Source: Curtobacterium sp. MMLR14_010 (GTDB taxonomy: Bacteria > Actinomycetota > Actinomycetes > Actinomycetales > Microbacteriaceae). From it: DNA of 64,000 nucleotides. How positions within the stretch are numbered: position 1 is the first letter of the stretch; each line of letters opens with the position of its first letter. The notes beneath the pieces are model-generated. The model ran no database searches. It was not told where the DNA came from and worked only from the letters and a program-made list of their open reading frames with translations. Position numbers and translations under genes: made by a program. The stretch lies in NCBI RefSeq assembly GCF_001865015.1, contig NZ_MJGV01000026.1, forward strand, positions 69,002-133,001, written 5' to 3'. Below are positions 41,259 to 49,901 of this stretch, one piece after another.

Positions 41259-41813
41259 TCAGCGCTGTTCGTCGAGCTCGTCGACGTCGACGCCCTCGAT
41301 CTCGTCGTCGTCCGACTCCGCGAGGTCGTCCTCGTCGTCGTCGAAGTCGTCGTCGTCCGCGTCGTCGTCGTCGTCCGACTCGTCGTCGTCCGCGTCGTCA
41401 TCGGAGTCGTCGTCCGCGTCGTCGAAGTCCTCGTCCTCGTCCGACTCGTCGTCGTCGTCGGACTCGTCGTCCTCCGCGCCGTCGACATCGGCCTCGTCGA
41501 CGCCCTCCTGCGCCGCGCGGTAGTCGGCGAGCCGCTCCGACCACGGCACCCACTCGGGCGCGAGCAGCGAGCCGTCGCCCGGCATCAGCTCGACCTCGAG
41601 CACGGAGGGGTCCTCGCCCTCGACGTGCGCGACGCTGACGGTCCAGCGCCAGCCCGGGTAGCCCGCCATGCGGTTGGCGAACAGCACGGAGACGACGCCG
41701 TCGCCCTCGTCGGTGGTGCCCGCGAAGGACCCGACGGTCGACTCCTCGGTGACCTCGAGCAGGGCCGTGCGCGCGAGTGCGGTCAGGTCGGTGTGGTCGG
41801 TCGTCATGGTCAT
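41259..41813 (-). CDS. DUF3027 protein with extreme Asp/Glu tail
   Basis: 184 residues. The DUF3027 core (about 1-112) contains GYPGWRWTVSVAHVEGEDPSVLEVELMPGD-type sequence and LAPEWVPWSERLADYR. From about 117 the chain is almost entirely Asp, Glu and Ser, encoded by a GAC/GAG-type repeat (41290-41480). The ATG overlaps the stop of the cold-shock gene (ATGA), a pairing I know from other Actinobacteria. No function is established; the tail could bind basic proteins or mimic nucleic acid. Confidence 0.82.
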   Translation of the reverse strand: MTMTTDHTDLTALARTALLEVTEESTVGSFAGTTDEGDGVVSVLFANRMAGYPGWRWTVSVAHVEGEDPSVLEVELMPGDGSLLAPEWVPWSERLADYRAAQEGVDEADVDGAEDDESDDDDESDEDEDFDDADDDSDDDADDDESDDDDDADDDDFDDDEDDLAESDDDEIEGVDVDELDEQR

Positions 41814-42187
41814 GCGTCCAATTGGTCTGCGACGTGCCGCAGGATCGCGGCGATGCGTGTGCCGTTCTTCGGGTAGCGACCGTGGTGCAGGTCACCGCTG
41901 ATCCGGTCGAGCTCCTTCACGAGGTCCTCGACGATGACGGCCATGTCGTCCGCCGAGCGGCGGGACATCTTCGACAGCGACGGCTTCGGGTCGAGCAGGT
42001 GCACGGAGAGCGCCTGGGATCCCTTGTTGCCCTGCACGACGCCGTACTCGAGTCGTGCACCGGCCTTCACGGTGGTCGTGCCCTCTGGCAGCGAGGACGC
42101 GTGCAGGAAGACATTGTCACCATCGTCGCCGGTGATGAACCCGAACCCCTTCTGGTCGTCGTAGAACTTGACCTTGCCGGTGGGCAT
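41810..42187 (-). CDS. cold-shock-domain protein with C-terminal extension
   Basis: 125 residues: an N-terminal cold-shock domain of about 65 residues with RNP motifs KGFGFITGD and NVFLHASSL, and a C-terminal helical extension of about 55 residues. This is the actinobacterial CspB-like long form. It binds single-stranded nucleic acid as an RNA chaperone. GAGGAG site before ATG 42187. Coupled to the DUF3027 gene. Confidence 0.9.
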   Translation of the reverse strand: MPTGKVKFYDDQKGFGFITGDDGDNVFLHASSLPEGTTTVKAGARLEYGVVQGNKGSQALSVHLLDPKPSLSKMSRRSADDMAVIVEDLVKELDRISGDLHHGRYPKNGTRIAAILRHVADQLDA

Positions 42188-42238
42188 GCGCGGAACTCCT
42201 CGATAGGTGGGCGGCCGTGGTGCGGATATCCTGGGTGG

Positions 42239-42541
42239 ATGGCCAAGCCGACCCGATCCCCCGGGGACACGCGGAACATCGCGGAACCCCCGGCGACGTT
42301 CAATCGTACCGAACGCACGCTCGCGTTCATGATCGGCGGCATCGTTCTCTTCACGATCGTCTGCTTCGCGGTGATGATCATCGGCTGGCTGACCCTCAAG
42401 GAGATCCCCGGTGACGGCATCTGGCCGGTCGCGCTCGGCGTGCTCTACTTCGGACCGCCCATCGCGATGGTCCTGATCTTCGCGCTCCTGGCGGTCACCT
42501 GGACCCGCAAGGCCCGCTCCCACAAGAACGAGGTCCGCTGA
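42239..42541 (+). CDS. small two-TM membrane protein
   Basis: 100 residues with two TM helices (about 31-53 and 64-88), a soluble N-terminus and a short basic C-terminus. TATCCT lies 6 nt before the ATG, a leaderless layout. The gene is divergent from the cold-shock gene, sharing a 51-bp gap. Function unknown. Confidence 0.72.
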   Translation: MAKPTRSPGDTRNIAEPPATFNRTERTLAFMIGGIVLFTIVCFAVMIIGWLTLKEIPGDGIWPVALGVLYFGPPIAMVLIFALLAVTWTRKARSHKNEVR

Positions 42542-42558
42542 CGTCCGCTCCGGACGCC

Positions 42559-44349
42559 ATGCGGAGGACGATGACGACCACCGCCGACCTCGCCGCGCGC
42601 CTGCGGACGATGCCGGACCACGACCTCGAGCGACTGATCGTCGCCCGCGGACTGCCCACCGCCGTGCTCGGCGAGACGGGCCCCCAGAGCATCACCGACT
42701 TCTTCGACCTCGCCGAGGCCTTCCGCGCCGACGCCGCGGTCGACGCCGCCGTCGAACGGCTCCCCAGACGCACCCTCCTCGCCCTCCGTGACGGCACCAC
42801 CGGCCCCGACCTCGACCCCGCGGTCGCGCTGGGCCTCGCCGACGAGGACGGCCGGGTCGACGACGCGGTCGCCACACGCGTGGCCGCCCACCCCGACCTG
42901 GTGGAACAGTCGGAACAGCCGGGAGGCTCAGCTGCGGCCCGCCCCGCCGGTGCGGTCCCCGACACGGCCGACCCCGCCACACAGCGCACGACGGGCGCGG
43001 AGCACGCGTTCGCCACGATGACCGTCCTCGCCGAACTGCTGCGCGCGGTCGACGACGGCGCCGTCCGCGAGCTCGTCAAGGGCGGCATCGGCTCCCCACT
43101 CGCCCGGACGCTCGCCGAACGCTCCAGCGCGGACGCCGACGTGGTGCCGGGACGCCTGGGCCTGCTGGAACGCGTCCACTTCACCACGACCGACGACGGC
43201 ACCTGGTCCCTGACCGACAGCGGCCGCGCCTGGCTGACCACCCCGTGGCCGTCCCGGTGGACCGACCTCGTGACCCGCTGGCACGACGGCCTCGACCCGG
43301 CGGTACGCGAGGTCCTCGACGTCGCCGGGGACGACTGGCGGGAGCTCGTCGCCCTCGGTCGCTGGGCGTACCCGGCGGGTGCCCGGTGGCTCGACGCGAC
43401 CCTGCTCGACGTCGCCGGCACCGCCGACGCGCTCGGCCTGACGGTCGAGGGCGTCGTCACCGAGACCGGCCGCACGCTGCTCGGCGATGACGAGTCCGCT
43501 GCCGTGCGCGCCGCCGAGGCCGACCTGCCGCAGACCGTCGAGGGCGTCTACCTGCAGCACGACCTGACGATCATCGCGCCGGGTCCGCTCGCCCCCGCGG
43601 CCGATGCCGAACTCCGGACCGTCGCCGACCTCGAGGCCCCCGGGCTCGCGGCGCGCTACCGCGTGTCCGAGGAGACACTCCGCCGGGCCCTGCGCGCCGG
43701 CAACTCCCAGCAGGACGTCCTCGACCTGTTCGAGCGCATCGGGGTGACCGGCGTGCCCCAGCCACTGGCGTACCTGGTCGACCAGGTCGCGGCGCGGGAC
43801 GGCAGCATCGTGGTCGACCGCGGCGAGGGCGGGATCGGTGCCGTGGTCCGCGGGACCGCCGACCAGCTCGACCTCATCGGGGTGGACGCCGAGCTGCGGC
43901 AGCTGGCGTGGGAGCGCCCCGAGCTGACCACCCTGGTGACCCGCTACCCGGCGCACGTGGTCCACGCGGCGCTCGAGGAGCAGCGCTACCCGGCCGTGCT
44001 GCAACCCGGCGCCCGCCCCGAGGCGCACCACGGGCCTCCCGGCCGTCGCCGTGCACCGGGCCGCAGCCCGGAAGCCGCAGCGCACGCCGTCGTGGAACGG
44101 CTCCGCGTCACGACCGAACGCGGCGCTGCCGAGCCGGAGCAGGAGTGGCTCGGCCGACAGATCGACCTGGCCGTCCGCGGTCGCACGCCGATCCGTGTGA
44201 CGGTCCGCATGCCGGACGGCAGCGAGCGGCCGTTCTCGATCGTGCCGACCTCGGTCGCGGCCGGCCGCATCCGCGGGAAGGACACCGCAGCCGACGTGGA
44301 GCGCACGCTGCCGCTGTCGCTCGTCGTGTCCGTCGACAGCGAAGCCTGA
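42559..44349 (+). CDS. helicase-associated (XPB partner) protein
   Basis: 596 residues from ATG 42559 (ATG 42571 possible). It has repeated winged-helix-like segments, a central QTVEGVYLQHDLTIIAPGPLAP and a C-terminal VERLR with RQIDLAVRGRTPIRVTVRMPDGSERP. This is the helicase C-terminal/XPB-Ssl2-like family that in Actinobacteria always precedes the XPB helicase. It likely acts with that enzyme in DNA repair or transcription-coupled processes. The region 495-525 is Pro/Arg/Gly-rich and disordered. Confidence 0.82.
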   Translation: MRRTMTTTADLAARLRTMPDHDLERLIVARGLPTAVLGETGPQSITDFFDLAEAFRADAAVDAAVERLPRRTLLALRDGTTGPDLDPAVALGLADEDGRVDDAVATRVAAHPDLVEQSEQPGGSAAARPAGAVPDTADPATQRTTGAEHAFATMTVLAELLRAVDDGAVRELVKGGIGSPLARTLAERSSADADVVPGRLGLLERVHFTTTDDGTWSLTDSGRAWLTTPWPSRWTDLVTRWHDGLDPAVREVLDVAGDDWRELVALGRWAYPAGARWLDATLLDVAGTADALGLTVEGVVTETGRTLLGDDESAAVRAAEADLPQTVEGVYLQHDLTIIAPGPLAPAADAELRTVADLEAPGLAARYRVSEETLRRALRAGNSQQDVLDLFERIGVTGVPQPLAYLVDQVAARDGSIVVDRGEGGIGAVVRGTADQLDLIGVDAELRQLAWERPELTTLVTRYPAHVVHAALEEQRYPAVLQPGARPEAHHGPPGRRRAPGRSPEAAAHAVVERLRVTTERGAAEPEQEWLGRQIDLAVRGRTPIRVTVRMPDGSERPFSIVPTSVAAGRIRGKDTAADVERTLPLSLVVSVDSEA

Positions 44350-44379
44350 CCCGGCCTCGCACGGCTAAGCTGGAAGGCC

Positions 44380-46095
44380 ATGAACGGACCGCTGATCGTC
44401 CAGAGCGACCGCACCGTCCTGCTCGAGGTCGCGCACCCCGACGCCGAGGACGCGCGCCACGAGCTCGCCGCATTCGCCGAGCTCGAACGCGCCCCCGAGC
44501 ACGTGCACACCTACCGGGTCACGCGACTCGGCCTGTGGAACGCACGCGCTGCGGGACACGACGCCGAGAGCATGATCGGCACCCTCGAGCGCTTCGCGAA
44601 GTTCCCCGTCCCGCAGAGCGTGACCGTCGACATCCGTGACACCGTCGCGCGGTACGGGCGACTCGTGATCCGTCGTGAGGACCCCGAGGACGCCCCCGTC
44701 ATCGCGAACTCCCCGACCGAGGAGCTCGAGCGCCAGCCCCGGCTGCTGCTCACCGCGACCGACCCGTCGGTGCTCGCCGAGGTCGTCCGGTCCAAGCGCA
44801 TCAAGCCGCTGCTCGGCGACAAGCGCTCCGACACCGCGATCGAGCTGCAGCAGTGGGCTCGTGGGCAGGTCAAGCAGGAGCTCGTGAAGATCGGCTGGCC
44901 GGCCGAGGACCTCGCCGGCTACACGCCCGGGCAGCCGCACCAGATCGACCTCGACAACAGCGGGTGGGACCTGCGCCCCTATCAGCAGGACGCCGTCCAG
45001 AGCTTCTTCGCGCAGGGCTCCGGCGTCGTCGTGCTCCCCTGTGGTGCCGGCAAGACGCTCGTCGGCGCCGGGGCGATGGCCACCGTCAAAGCCACCACGC
45101 TCATCCTCGTCACGAACACCGTGTCCGCGCGGCAGTGGCGGTCCGAGCTGCTCCGCCGGACCTCCCTGACCGAGGAGGAGATCGGCGAGTACTCCGGCAG
45201 CGTCAAGGAGATCCGTCCGGTCACGATCGCGACGTACCAGATCCTCACCGCCCGCCGGAAGGGCGAGTACACGCACCTGTCGCTGCTCGACGCCCTCGAC
45301 TGGGGCCTCGTGGTCTACGACGAGGTCCACCTGCTGCCGGCGCCGGTCTTCAAGCTGACCGCGGACCTGCAGGCCCGTCGACGCCTGGGCCTCACCGCCA
45401 CGCTCGTGCGCGAGGACGGCCGGGAGGGCGACGTCTTCTCCCTCATCGGGCCGAAGCGGTACGACGCCCCGTGGAAGGAGATCGAGGCCCAGGGCTACAT
45501 CTCCCCCGCCGAGTGCTACGAGGTCCGCGTGGACCTGCCGCACGAGGACCGTCTGGAGTACGCGGCGTCGAGCGACGACGAGCGCTACCGCCTGGCCGCG
45601 ACGTCCCCCGCCAAGACCCCCGTCGTCCGCGAGCTCATCGAGAAGCACCGCGGCGAGCAGATCCTGGTCATCGGGCAGTACATCGACCAGCTCGACGCCC
45701 TGGCATCGTCCCTGGACGCCGCCGAGATCACGGGCGCGACGCCCGTCGACGAGCGGGAGCGCCTCTACCAGTCGTTCCGTGACGGCGACATCGACGTGCT
45801 CGTCGTCTCGAAGGTCGCGAACTTCTCCGTGGACCTGCCCGACGCGACCGTGGCGATCCAGGTCTCCGGGTCGTTCGGGTCCCGACAGGAAGAAGCGCAG
45901 CGACTCGGCCGGCTCCTCCGTCCGAACAAGGACGGTCTGCCCGCGTCGTTCTACACGCTCGTGACGCGGGACACCGTCGACCAGGACTTCGCCCAGAACC
46001 GGCAGCGGTTCCTGGCTGAGCAGGGGTACTCGTACACGATCCTCGATGCGGACCAGGTCCAGGGGGCGCCCCATGCGCTCTCAGGAAACGCTTAG
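44380..46095 (+). CDS. XPB-type DNA repair helicase
   Basis: SF2 helicase of 571 residues, bacterial XPB/Ercc3. An N-terminal damage-recognition-like domain (1-185) is followed by the Q motif DLRPYQQDAVQSF, Walker A LPCGAGKTLVGAG (K225), DEVH (314-317), GLTATLVREDGREGD, and C-terminal motifs including IQVSGSFGSRQEEAQRLGRLLRP. It is a 3'-5' DNA translocase. A TAAGCT hexamer and GGAAGG lie before the ATG. It probably works with the helicase-associated protein encoded 30 nt upstream. Confidence 0.94.
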   Translation: MNGPLIVQSDRTVLLEVAHPDAEDARHELAAFAELERAPEHVHTYRVTRLGLWNARAAGHDAESMIGTLERFAKFPVPQSVTVDIRDTVARYGRLVIRREDPEDAPVIANSPTEELERQPRLLLTATDPSVLAEVVRSKRIKPLLGDKRSDTAIELQQWARGQVKQELVKIGWPAEDLAGYTPGQPHQIDLDNSGWDLRPYQQDAVQSFFAQGSGVVVLPCGAGKTLVGAGAMATVKATTLILVTNTVSARQWRSELLRRTSLTEEEIGEYSGSVKEIRPVTIATYQILTARRKGEYTHLSLLDALDWGLVVYDEVHLLPAPVFKLTADLQARRRLGLTATLVREDGREGDVFSLIGPKRYDAPWKEIEAQGYISPAECYEVRVDLPHEDRLEYAASSDDERYRLAATSPAKTPVVRELIEKHRGEQILVIGQYIDQLDALASSLDAAEITGATPVDERERLYQSFRDGDIDVLVVSKVANFSVDLPDATVAIQVSGSFGSRQEEAQRLGRLLRPNKDGLPASFYTLVTRDTVDQDFAQNRQRFLAEQGYSYTILDADQVQGAPHALSGNA

Positions 46096-46117
46096 ACAAC
46101 AGTCAGATGATAGGGGC

Positions 46118-46813
46118 ATGACCGATGGCCCCAAGATCCTGATCGTCGACGACGAGCCGAACATCCGCGACCTCCTCACGACCTCGCTGCGCTTCGCCGG
46201 GTTCGCCGTCCGAGCGGTCGGCAACGGGGCACAGGCGATCTCCGCCGTGCTCGAGGAAGAGCCCGACCTCATCATCCTCGACGTCATGCTCCCCGACATG
46301 AACGGGTTCGGCGTCACCAAGCGCCTCCGTTCCTCCGGGTACACCTCGCCGATCCTGTTCCTGACGGCGAAGGACGACACCGAGGACAAGATCACCGGCC
46401 TCACCGTCGGCGGCGACGACTACGTCACCAAGCCGTTCTCGCTCGACGAGATCGTCGCCCGCATCAAGGCGATCCTGCGTCGCACGATGAACGACGAAGA
46501 GGACGCCATCATCCGGGCCGGCGAGCTCACGATGGACCAGGACACCCACGAGGTCACGATCGGCGACGCGCAGATCGAGCTCTCCCCCACCGAGTTCAAG
46601 CTGCTGCGTTACCTGATGCTCAACCCGAACCGCGTGCTGTCGAAGGCGCAGATCCTCGACCACGTGTGGGAGTACGACTTCAACGGGGACGCCGGCATCG
46701 TCGAGTCCTACATCTCGTACCTGCGTCGCAAGCTCGACCAGTACTCCACCGAGCCGATCATCCAGACCAAGCGTGGGTTCGGCTACATGCTCAAGGCATC
46801 GAAGGCCTCCTAG
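46118..46813 (+). CDS. OmpR-family response regulator
   Basis: 231 residues. Receiver with acidic pocket DDEP (11-14), phospho-acceptor D55 in LDVMLPD, T/K in FLTAKDD and K105. Winged-helix output domain from about 135 (SPTEFKLLRYLMLNPNRVLSKAQILDHVW, VESYISYLRRKLD). Start chosen at 46118, because sequence upstream overlaps the XPB gene. It pairs with the histidine kinase downstream; the target is unknown. Confidence 0.94.
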   Translation: MTDGPKILIVDDEPNIRDLLTTSLRFAGFAVRAVGNGAQAISAVLEEEPDLIILDVMLPDMNGFGVTKRLRSSGYTSPILFLTAKDDTEDKITGLTVGGDDYVTKPFSLDEIVARIKAILRRTMNDEEDAIIRAGELTMDQDTHEVTIGDAQIELSPTEFKLLRYLMLNPNRVLSKAQILDHVWEYDFNGDAGIVESYISYLRRKLDQYSTEPIIQTKRGFGYMLKASKAS

Positions 46814-46825
46814 TCCAGGCTGTTC

Positions 46826-46860
46826 ACGGCGGTCACCGGGTTTCCCCCGGTGGCCGCCGT
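46826..46860 (+). terminator. 15-bp hairpin between response regulator and kinase
   Basis: The arms 46826-46840 and 46846-46860 pair with one G-U pair around a 5-nt loop. The hairpin lies 13 nt after the regulator stop and is followed at 46862 by TATCGT, a likely -10 for the kinase, so the two genes can be expressed at different levels. Confidence 0.7.
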
Positions 46861-46876
46861 CTATCGTGAGGGCAGC

Positions 46877-48568
46877 ATGCACTCCAGAATGAACCGCTGG
46901 TGGGACGGCATCTCCCTGCGAACCAAGATCACCGGCATCACGGTGCTCCTGGTGGCGCTCGGGCTGCTCGTCGCCGGCCTCGGCACGATGACCGTGCTGT
47001 CGAACTACCTGGTCTCGCGTCTGGACACGCAGGTCAGCACGACGAGTTCGCAGCTCGAGGGCCAGAACGTCAGCGACGGGGAGCAGTACTGCAAGCTCTC
47101 GGTCGTGCTCGAGAAGAGCTCCTACGTCGCCGCCTACGACAGCGACGGCGAGCAGATCTGCGACACCCAGTCGACGTCGCAGCCGGACATCTCCCGGATG
47201 CGGTTCGCCGGCGCCGCCGCCGCCGGCAAGCCCTTCAGCCTGTACGACAAGCAGCACAACCACGAGTGGCGCGCCCAGGTCATCCCGGCGAACCTGCAGA
47301 ACATCTCGACCGGTGCCACCGAGACCGGCTACGTGCTCGTCGCCGTGTCGAGCGCCGACACCGACCAGACCATCGCCCGCTTCACCTTCATCTTCCTGGG
47401 CTTCGGCGCCTCGGTCATCCTGCTCGGGGCCATGCTCACGCGACTGCTCGTCACCGCGACCTTCGACCCGCTCCGTGACGTCGAAGACACGGCCGCCCGG
47501 TTCGCCGCCGGTGACTTCAACCAGCGCCTCGACGCCGACACCCCGAACACCGAGGTGGGCCGGTTGAACCGCTCCCTCAACGCCATGCTCGAACGGATCG
47601 ACAGCGCCTTCGAGGACCGCGAACGCACCATCGCGCAGATGCGCCGCTTCGTCGGGGACGCCTCCCACGAACTCCGCACGCCGCTGGTGTCCCTCCGTGG
47701 GTACGCCGAGCTGTACCGCATGGGTGCCCTGCGCAAGGAGGAGGACGTCGCCCAGGCGATGGAGCGCATCGAGAAGGAAGCCCAGCGCATGGGGCTCCTC
47801 GTGCAGGACCTCCTCCAGCTCGCCCGCATCGACGAGTCCAAGCCGCTCGAGCTCGGCCCGGTCGACCTCGTCGCCATCGCCCGCGACTCGGCGCTCGACA
47901 CCATGGCGTCGAACCCCGACCGCGAGATCCAGGTGCTCGTCGAGGACGTGCCCCAGGCCGTCCGTGCTCCCTCGGCCTTCGGTCCCGCCGCCACGCCCGC
48001 GTCCGATGCCGTGCCGATGTCGCCCAACACCACCGGCCCGATCGCCTTCTCCCGCCAGACCATCGCCCGCCTGCGAGCCCGTCGTGGGCGCGCGATGGAC
48101 GTCGAGTCGGAGTCGCAGCCCGGCATGGAGGCCACCCCGATGCCCGACGTGGTGCTCCCGAAGCGCCCGCCGATCGTCCTGGCCGAGGAGAACAAGATCC
48201 GCCAGGTCGTGACGAACCTGATGGGCAACGCGATGCGCTTCACCGCGCACGACGACCCCATCGAGATCGGCATCGGCGTGGACGACGACCGCGGCATGGC
48301 GCACATCGACGTCATCGACCACGGCGAGGGCATCCCGCCGCAGCTCCGCGACAAGATCTTCCAGCGGTTCTGGCGTGCCGACACCTCTCGCGCGCGGGAC
48401 ACCGGCGGCTCGGGCCTCGGACTCGCCATCGTGTCGGGCATCGTCGCCGCGCACCGGGGTTCCGTCGAGGTCATCGACACCGTGGGCGGCGGTGCCACCT
48501 TCCGCATCTGGCTCCCCCTGCTCCCCCGCGACTACACCCCCACCCCGCTCCCCACCCCCGAGTCCTGA
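46877..48568 (+). CDS. sensor histidine kinase with inserted low-complexity segment
   Basis: 563 residues. TM1 (about 15-38), extracytoplasmic sensor (about 40-165), TM2 (about 175-197), HAMP (LVTATFDPLRDVEDTAARFAAGDFNQRL), HisKA with FVGDASHELRTPLVSLRGYAEL (H about 268), and HATPase with N box NKIRQVVTNLMGNAMRF, G1 DHGEGIPP and G2 GGSGLGLAIV. Between the first HATPase strand and the N box (about 356-432) sits a Pro/Ala/Met-rich insert of about 75 residues that is absent from standard kinases. Start at 46877 follows TATCGT and GAGGG. Cognate to the upstream OmpR-type regulator. Confidence 0.93.
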   Translation: MHSRMNRWWDGISLRTKITGITVLLVALGLLVAGLGTMTVLSNYLVSRLDTQVSTTSSQLEGQNVSDGEQYCKLSVVLEKSSYVAAYDSDGEQICDTQSTSQPDISRMRFAGAAAAGKPFSLYDKQHNHEWRAQVIPANLQNISTGATETGYVLVAVSSADTDQTIARFTFIFLGFGASVILLGAMLTRLLVTATFDPLRDVEDTAARFAAGDFNQRLDADTPNTEVGRLNRSLNAMLERIDSAFEDRERTIAQMRRFVGDASHELRTPLVSLRGYAELYRMGALRKEEDVAQAMERIEKEAQRMGLLVQDLLQLARIDESKPLELGPVDLVAIARDSALDTMASNPDREIQVLVEDVPQAVRAPSAFGPAATPASDAVPMSPNTTGPIAFSRQTIARLRARRGRAMDVESESQPGMEATPMPDVVLPKRPPIVLAEENKIRQVVTNLMGNAMRFTAHDDPIEIGIGVDDDRGMAHIDVIDHGEGIPPQLRDKIFQRFWRADTSRARDTGGSGLGLAIVSGIVAAHRGSVEVIDTVGGGATFRIWLPLLPRDYTPTPLPTPES

Positions 48569-48598
48569 CCCCCGGGAGGCTCTGCCCCGTCGCCCGCA

Positions 48599-48723
48599 CC
48601 CCGAGAGTCCTGATCCCCGGGTCCAGGCCCCGCGAGTCCTGATCCCCGGGTCCTGGCCCCGCGAGTCCTGATCCCCAGGGAACGGCCCCGCGATTCCTGG
48701 TCCACGGGTCCAGGCCCCGCGAC
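48599..48723. repeat. 29-bp tandem repeat after the kinase gene
   Basis: Four full units at 48599, 48628, 48657 and 48686 plus a 9-bp partial. The core is CGCGAGTCCTGATCCCCGGG. A degenerate unit at 48555-48575 includes the kinase stop codon, so the array looks like expansion of the gene's own 3' end. The array abuts the 118-bp element at 48721. Confidence 0.85.
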
Positions 48724-48838
48724 CGGTCGCAACACCCCGCTCAGTTCCGCCGAGTGGGCGAAGGACGTCGTTCGGCGGGCGCTCGGCCGACGGGCTCTGA
48801 CCAGTCGATGGATGCCCGTCGGGGAGTTGCGACCACTC
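48721..48838 (+). repeat. 118-bp inverted-repeat element, copy 1
   Basis: Starts GACCGGTCGCAACACCCCG and ends GGGGAGTTGCGACCACTC, so its ends are inverted copies. GACCGGTC-like boxes also occur near positions 32 and 79 of the element. It aligns without gaps to copies at 49902 (reversed), 63295 and 63681. No ORF. It lies just downstream of the DUF559 nuclease gene's 3' end. Confidence 0.85.
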
Positions 48839-48871
48839 GAAGCGGGCGCGGCGACCAGGAAGCGATCGTCC

Positions 48872-49780
48872 TCACGCCGCGGACCGACGAACAGTGGCCA
48901 GTCGCTGCTCGAACGCCTGACGGAGAGGCTCGAACACGGCCGCGGGCCGCTGCACATCCGCCGACGTCGCGTGGATGGCAATCCAGTCGTTGACGGTGAA
49001 GCCGTTGTCACGCTGCTGGTCGTGCTGGAAGACGTCGCGCTCTCGGTGATGGTCCCCGTCGTACTCGAACGCGATGCGGTGTTCTGGCCACGCCACGTCC
49101 ACGCGGCCGAGAAACCGGCCGTCGGGGTCACGAACCTCGACGTTCAGCTCCGGCTCCGGGAACCCAGCGTCCACGATCGCCAGCCGGAACCACGTCTCCA
49201 TCGCCGACTCCGATCCCACCCGGACCAGGTCGACCGCCGTCCTCGCGGCCACCGCTGACCGCGACCCCGGAACGATCGCGCCGACGAGGTCTGCGATGGT
49301 CGTCGCCAGGTCGCTCCGCCCCACGAAGTGGTCTCCGACCGCGACGAGGGCACGGGTCCCCAGCAGAGGGACGCACTGCGCCCACGTGTCCTCGGGTGTG
49401 GACAGCCGTCGCCCCGCTACCTCGATGACTCCGGACGCCGAGAGTCGGTGGCCATGGACCCGTGCCCGCCGCATCCGAGGGCCCGTTCCGCTCGTCGAGA
49501 CGTGCACCGCTCGATCTGACTGGACCGCCAACGGGAGCGGAGCACCCCAGAGCCGTGCAGCCGTCGTGTGACTGAAGAACTGATCCGGACGCATCACGAG
49601 CGACAGCGCTTCGACGAACGACGCGAAGTCGTCACCGCCTTCCGCCACTCGGACTCCGTGGACCGGTGCGGCCAGGTCCGAGCGACGGAGGCGTTCGGCG
49701 TTCACGCCCATCGCGACGGCGTCGGCGACCCGGAAGGGTCGGTGCGAGAGGGCGGCGGGCAGCGGTTGCAGGCGAGACAT
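48872..49780 (-). CDS. AbiEi-like N-terminus plus DUF559 (Vsr-like) endonuclease
   Basis: 302 residues. The N-terminal part (about 5-100) has the HTH-like RVADAVAMGVNAERLRRSDL and GVRV seen in AbiEi-type antitoxin regulators. The C-terminal part (about 205-300) is a PD-(D/E)xK-type domain: VDVAWPEHRIAFEYDGDHH with acidic residues D and E, then RDVFQHDQQRDN and NDWIAIHATSADV, typical of DUF559/Vsr-like nucleases. No toxin partner is adjacent. The gene is flanked by two 118-bp repeats in opposite orientation. Start at 49780 with AGGATG upstream. Confidence 0.75.
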   Translation of the reverse strand: MSRLQPLPAALSHRPFRVADAVAMGVNAERLRRSDLAAPVHGVRVAEGGDDFASFVEALSLVMRPDQFFSHTTAARLWGAPLPLAVQSDRAVHVSTSGTGPRMRRARVHGHRLSASGVIEVAGRRLSTPEDTWAQCVPLLGTRALVAVGDHFVGRSDLATTIADLVGAIVPGSRSAVAARTAVDLVRVGSESAMETWFRLAIVDAGFPEPELNVEVRDPDGRFLGRVDVAWPEHRIAFEYDGDHHRERDVFQHDQQRDNGFTVNDWIAIHATSADVQRPAAVFEPLRQAFEQRLATVRRSAA

Positions 49781-49901
49781 CCCACATCCTGCGGCGGACG
49801 GGTCTGAACGCGACCCCCCGCCGGACCGGACTGTGGAGAACGTGCTGAGCCGAGCCTCCTGTGCGGAACTGCGCGCTCGGGTGCGGAACCGGACCCTCCG
49901 C

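Larger units (their letters stand above)
48569..48871. other. 303-bp intergenic region made of repeats
   Basis: Between the kinase stop and the DUF559 stop the DNA consists of the 29-bp tandem array and one 118-bp element, with only 33 bp of other sequence. No gene or promoter is seen. Confidence 0.7.

Noticed and set aside
41290..41480. Possible repeat array or CRISPR from a GTC-type trinucleotide run
   Set aside because: It is the in-frame coding sequence for the Asp/Glu tail of the DUF3027 protein.
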